Assembly (NCBI GenBank): GCA_035705985.1
Contig: DASSVP010000104.1
Span: 1-32,746, forward strand
Source of the DNA: JACVRW01 sp035705985
Lineage (GTDB): Bacteria > Actinomycetota > Thermoleophilia > Solirubrobacterales > Thermoleophilaceae
Direction: 5' to 3'
Length of the DNA stretch: 32,746 nucleotides
Shown: piece after piece, positions 29,966-32,746 of the stretch
Layout of the letters: each line of letters opens with the position of its first letter
Position numbering within the stretch: the stretch's first letter is position 1
Made by a program: the position numbers and the translations under genes
The notes under the pieces: model-generated
Databases searched by the model: none
What the model was told of the DNA's origin: nothing
The model's input: only the letters and a program-made list of their open reading frames with translations

Positions 29966-31327
29966 ATGCCGGCAGGCATCAAGACGAACACGACGGAGCT
30001 GCCCGACTCGCGCGTGCGCGTGGAGGTGGAGGTCCCGACCGAGGCGCTCGAGCGCGAGCTGAAGACGGCCGCCTCGCAGCTCGGGCGCGAGATGCGCGTG
30101 CCCGGCTTCCGCAGCGGCAAGGTGCCCGCGGAGGTGGTGCTCCAGCAGGTCGGCCGCGAGGCGGTGCTGGACGAGGCCGTTCGCCGCGGACTTCCCGGCT
30201 GGTACGAGGCGGCGCTCGCCGACGCCGGCATCCAGACCGTTGGCGACCCGCAGGTCGACCTCTCGGACCTGCCGGAGAAGGGCGCTCCGCTCGCCTTCAC
30301 GATCGAGGTCGGCGTCGTGCCGCCCGCGCAGCTCGGCGACTACAAGGGCGTCGAGGTCGGACGCCGCGAGCCGAAGGTCGACGACCAGGAGGTGGAGGCC
30401 GAGCTCGAGCGCATCCGCGAGTCGCTCGCGTCGCTCGAGACGGTGGACCGTCCCGCCGGTGAGGGCGACTTCGTGGTCATGGACTACGTCGGCTCCCTCG
30501 ACGGCACGGAGTTCGAGGGCGGGGAGGGGCGCGGCCAGGTCGTGGAGCTCGGCTCCGGGCGGCTGATCCCCGGCTTCGAGGAGCAGCTCAAGGGGGCGTC
30601 CGCCGGCGATCAGCGCAACGTCGAGCTGACCTTCCCGGACGACTACCCGGCCGAGCAGCTCGCCGGCCAGGACGCGTCGTTCACCGTCGAGGTGAAGGAG
30701 GTCAAGGAGAAGAAGCTGCCCGAGCTGGACGACGACTTCGCGGTCGAGGCGGGCGGGTACGACACCCTCGACGAACTTCGATCCGAGATCCAATCGCGCA
30801 TCGCGCAGGCGGAGAGGCAAGCGATCGAGGCCGAGTTCCGCGAGGCGGCGGTGGACGCCGTCGTCGCGCAGGCGAAGATCGAGGTGCCCCACGAGCTCGT
30901 GCACTCGAAGGCACACGAGATGTGGCACCGCACCGCGCGCCGGCTCCAGGCGCAGGGCATCGACCCGGGCCAGTACCTCGCCATGACCGGCAAGGAAGAG
31001 GAGGAGCTCGTCACCGAGTCGGAGCCGGAGGCCGAGACGGCGCTGAAGCGCGAGGCGGTGCTGGCGGCGATCGTGGAGGCCGAGGGGATAGTGGTCTCCG
31101 ACGAGGAGTTGGAGCAGGCGCTCCGTGCCTCGATGCCGCCCGAAGCCAACGACAAGCAGGTGAAGCGCGCACTCAAGCGGGCGCGCTCGCAGGGCGCCGA
31201 CGAGGCGCTTCGCGAGGACATCGCGATGCGCAAGGCCGTGGACCTCGTGGTCGAGAACGCGACGCCGGTCGACGCCGAGCGAGCCGCGGCCCGAGAGAAG
31301 CTGTGGACTCCAGAGACTGCTCGCTAG
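29966..31327 (+). CDS. tig: Trigger factor (ribosome-associated chaperone and prolyl isomerase)
   Basis: This chaperone binds the ribosomal exit tunnel and helps nascent proteins fold. The 453-residue protein has all three domains. The N-terminal ribosome-binding domain carries the signature PGFRSGKVPAEVV (G47-V57). The FKBP-type isomerase domain lies at about 155-245 (GDFVVMDYVGSLDG, then GRLIPGFEEQLKG), and the C-terminal helical arms follow. ATG 29966 is used; upstream in-frame ATGs fall within the transporter region and give no family sequence. TACAGT lies 9 bases upstream. The stop TAG (31325-31327) is the first half of the clpP gene's TAGAGT. The order tig-clpP-clpX is conserved in many bacteria. 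Confidence 0.97.
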   Translation: MPAGIKTNTTELPDSRVRVEVEVPTEALERELKTAASQLGREMRVPGFRSGKVPAEVVLQQVGREAVLDEAVRRGLPGWYEAALADAGIQTVGDPQVDLSDLPEKGAPLAFTIEVGVVPPAQLGDYKGVEVGRREPKVDDQEVEAELERIRESLASLETVDRPAGEGDFVVMDYVGSLDGTEFEGGEGRGQVVELGSGRLIPGFEEQLKGASAGDQRNVELTFPDDYPAEQLAGQDASFTVEVKEVKEKKLPELDDDFAVEAGGYDTLDELRSEIQSRIAQAERQAIEAEFREAAVDAVVAQAKIEVPHELVHSKAHEMWHRTARRLQAQGIDPGQYLAMTGKEEEELVTESEPEAETALKREAVLAAIVEAEGIVVSDEELEQALRASMPPEANDKQVKRALKRARSQGADEALREDIAMRKAVDLVVENATPVDAERAAAREKLWTPETAR

Positions 31328-31340
31328 AGTCTCCGGCCCT
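31325..31340 (+). promoter_or_regulatory. clpP -10 TAGAGT overlapping the tig stop codon
   Basis: TAGAGT (31325-31330) includes the tig stop and ends 10 bases before ATG 31341. There is no Shine-Dalgarno. TGTGGA (31302-31307) stands 17 bases upstream as a weak -35. Confidence 0.5.
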
Positions 31341-31925
31341 ATGAGCCCTCTCGTTCCAATGGTGGTCGAGCAGACGTCTCGCGGCGAGCGCGCCTTCGAT
31401 ATCTACTCGCGCCTGCTGAACGAGCGGATCGTCTTCCTCGGCACTCCCGTCACCGACGACATCGCCAACCTGATCGTGGCCCAGCTCCTTCACCTGGAGT
31501 CTGAGGACCCGGACAAGGACATCTCGCTCTACATCAACTCGCCGGGCGGATCGGTGTACGCGGGGCTCGCGATCTACGACACGATGCAGTTCATCAAGCC
31601 CGACGTGCAGACGATCTGCGTCGGCATCGCGATGTCGATGGGGGCTCTGCTGCTCGCGGGCGGCGCCGACGGCAAGCGCATGTCGCTCCCGAACTCGAAG
31701 ATCCTGATCCACCAGGTCAGCTCGGCGTTCCAGGGCCAGGCCACCGACATCGAGATCCACGCCAAGGAGATCATCGACGTGCGCCGCCGCCTGGACGAGA
31801 TCCTCGCCAAGCACACGAAGCAGGACCTCGAGAAGGTCGCCCGCGACACCGAGCGCGACTACTTCATGAGCGCCGACGAGGCGCAGCAGTACAACCTGAT
31901 CGACCGGGTCATCGCGAAGCACTAG
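31341..31925 (+). CDS. clpP: ATP-dependent Clp protease proteolytic subunit
   Basis: This serine protease forms the barrel-shaped chamber of Clp proteases in the cytoplasm and works with ClpX. The 194-residue protein has the full triad: S99 in GIAMSMGALLLAGG, H124 in ILIHQ and D173 in DTERDYF. The handle helix (IEIHAKEIIDVRRRLDEILA) and the oxyanion loop SPGGSVYAGLAIYD are present. Many actinobacteria carry two adjacent clpP genes; here there is only one, directly followed by clpX. The stop codon lies inside a hairpin arm. The next gene is 117 bases downstream and has its own leadered promoter. Confidence 0.97.
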   Translation: MSPLVPMVVEQTSRGERAFDIYSRLLNERIVFLGTPVTDDIANLIVAQLLHLESEDPDKDISLYINSPGGSVYAGLAIYDTMQFIKPDVQTICVGIAMSMGALLLAGGADGKRMSLPNSKILIHQVSSAFQGQATDIEIHAKEIIDVRRRLDEILAKHTKQDLEKVARDTERDYFMSADEAQQYNLIDRVIAKH

Positions 31926-31970
31926 ACGCCGAGGTCGCGCCGTCGCGCGGTGTCTAGGTCAAGCGTCTAG
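31922..31970 (+). repeat. Alternative hairpins in the clpP-clpX gap
   Basis: CTAGACGCCG (31922-31931, containing the clpP stop) pairs with CGGTGTCTAG (31948-31957) over ten positions, one of them a wobble. It also pairs with GCGTCTAG (31963-31970) over eight perfect positions. The two stems cannot coexist. A terminator plus antiterminator arrangement between clpP and clpX is possible. No T-run follows. Confidence 0.4.
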
Positions 31971-32008
31971 AAGGGACTTCGACCCTCGCCGCGTATCCCT
32001 AGGTGCGC

Positions 32009-32042
32009 TACCCTCGCGCCCAGGGAGAGAGAGAGCAGAACC
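32009..32042 (+). promoter_or_regulatory. clpX -10 (TACCCT, 32009-32014) and purine-rich Shine-Dalgarno
   Basis: TACCCT lies about 29 bases before GTG 32043. The leader carries GGGAG in an AG-repeat stretch (32023-32034), 8-16 bases before the start. The presence of a real leader contrasts with tig and clpP just upstream. Confidence 0.5.
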
Positions 32043-32746
32043 GTGGCCCGGCCTACCGACTCGAACGAACAACTCCTCTGCAGCTTCTGCGGAAAGTCGC
32101 AACGTCAGGTGAAGAAGTTGATCGCCGGGCCCGGCGTTTACATCTGCGACGAGTGCATCGATCTCTGTAACGAGATCATCGACGAGGAGCTCACGGGCGC
32201 TCCGACGTTCGACCTCGAGAATCTCCCGAAGCCGAAGGAGATCTACTCGGTCCTCCAGGAGTACGTGGTGGGCCAGGAGCCGGCCAAGCGCACGCTGTCG
32301 GTGGCCGTCTACAACCACTACAAGCGCGTCCAGATGATGCAGTCGGACGGCGAGCAGGATCTGGAGCTCCAGAAGTCCAACATCCTTCTGCTCGGCCCCA
32401 CCGGCTGCGGCAAGACGCTGCTCGCCCAGACGCTCGCGAAGATCCTGAACGTGCCGTTCGCGATCGCGGACGCCACGGCGCTCACCGAGGCGGGCTACGT
32501 CGGCGAGGACGTCGAGAACATCCTGCTCAAGCTGATCCAGGCCGCGGACTTCGACGTGAAGAAGGCGGAGACCGGGATCATCTACATCGACGAGGTCGAC
32601 AAGATCGCTCGCAAGGCGGACAACCCGTCGATCACGCGCGACGTGTCGGGCGAGGGCGTGCAGCAGGCGCTTCTCAAGATCCTCGAGGGCACGGTTGCGT
32701 CGGTGCCGCCCCAGGGCGGGCGCAAGCACCCGCACCAGGAGTTCCT
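32043..32746 (+). CDS. clpX: ClpX ATP-dependent unfoldase (cut by window end)
   Basis: This AAA+ unfoldase feeds substrates to ClpP. The 234 codons present cover the N-terminal zinc-binding domain (C13, C16, C35, C38 in LLCSFCGK and YICDECID) and most of the large AAA+ subdomain. Walker A is GPTGCGKT (118-125) and Walker B is IIYIDEVDKIA (D183, E184), followed by DVSGEGVQQALLKILEG. The pore-loop GYVG motif stands at about residue 151-154. The rest, roughly 180 residues with the sensor 2 part, lies outside the window. The GTG start is chosen because the zinc-finger domain begins at once and a purine-rich Shine-Dalgarno precedes it. Confidence 0.97.
   Translation, partial: MARPTDSNEQLLCSFCGKSQRQVKKLIAGPGVYICDECIDLCNEIIDEELTGAPTFDLENLPKPKEIYSVLQEYVVGQEPAKRTLSVAVYNHYKRVQMMQSDGEQDLELQKSNILLLGPTGCGKTLLAQTLAKILNVPFAIADATALTEAGYVGEDVENILLKLIQAADFDVKKAETGIIYIDEVDKIARKADNPSITRDVSGEGVQQALLKILEGTVASVPPQGGRKHPHQEF

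Noticed and set aside
29813..30928. A 372-codon minus-strand frame that ends in the 42-codon gene
   Set aside because: All but the last 42 codons are antisense to trigger factor. Only the part from GTG 29938 has its own -10 and a sensible membrane-protein composition.
1..32746. CRISPR array, tRNA or rRNA genes, insertion sequences, prophage
   Set aside because: No regularly spaced repeats, no tRNA cloverleaf with an NCCA-type end and no transposase, integrase or structural phage protein were seen by eye; intergenic gaps are too short to hide large elements.

Overview
The window is very GC-rich (about 70% by eye), almost entirely coding, and reads as ordinary chromosome of an actinomycete-type bacterium. 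The -10 sequences fit the TANNNT form of actinobacterial housekeeping promoters, GTG and TTG starts are common, and the right end carries a tig-clpP-clpX cluster. A large NAD-glutamate dehydrogenase, a type III glutamine synthetase and several small actinobacterial families point to the Thermoleophilia (Solirubrobacterales) as the best guess; that is inference, not proof. I see no insertion sequence, phage gene, integrase, CRISPR array, tRNA or rRNA, and no gene-free stretch above about 160 bases.

Layout, left to right. 1-597 (minus): start of a type III glutamine synthetase. 734-2426: DrrAB/NodIJ-type ABC exporter pair. 2423-3382 (minus): ornithine cyclodeaminase-family protein, divergent from a family 1 glycosyltransferase (3421-4590). 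4601-9675: SNF2 helicase with a possible N-terminal HARP-like region, an M20 deacylase, a diaminopropionate ammonia-lyase-like PLP enzyme and a DsbA-type oxidoreductase. 9654-10483 (minus): ArsR regulator plus SRPBCC protein. 10534-13564: small secreted protein, second SF2 helicase, short-chain dehydrogenase. 13548-18236 (minus): NAD-glutamate dehydrogenase of about 1560 residues. 18388-19228: two anti-sigma-type ATPases, tail to tail. 19290-20831: MFS transporter and cupin. 20899-24876 (minus): YtcJ-type amidohydrolase, secreted LVIVD-repeat protein, glyoxalase-fold dioxygenase. 24954-26447: two divergent genes of unknown function. 26434-28920: RNase D, divergent from a secreted M14 peptidase/amidase fusion. 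28938-29938: LapA-like membrane protein, ZIP-family transporter and a 42-codon membrane protein. 29966-32746: trigger factor, ClpP, ClpX (cut by the window end).

The most striking signal is promoter architecture rather than an exotic gene cluster. About twenty genes have a TANNNT hexamer ending 6-12 bases before the start codon, with no Shine-Dalgarno sequence, as expected for leaderless transcripts. At four same-strand junctions the stop codon of the upstream gene forms the first three bases of the downstream -10 hexamer. Divergent genes share gaps of only about 27-60 bases, and at tig the two opposing -10 hexamers overlap. Convergent genes usually overlap at their 3' ends. A minority of genes (glnN, gdh, the dioxygenase, clpX) instead have a -10 set further back plus a Shine-Dalgarno leader. 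I used this pattern to choose several starts.

Functional themes are nitrogen and amino-acid handling (glutamine synthetase III, glutamate dehydrogenase, cyclodeaminase, diaminopropionate lyase with M20 hydrolase), nucleic-acid remodelling (two helicases, RNase D), envelope work (exporter, glycosyltransferase, murein hydrolase fusion) and protein quality control (tig, clpP, clpX).
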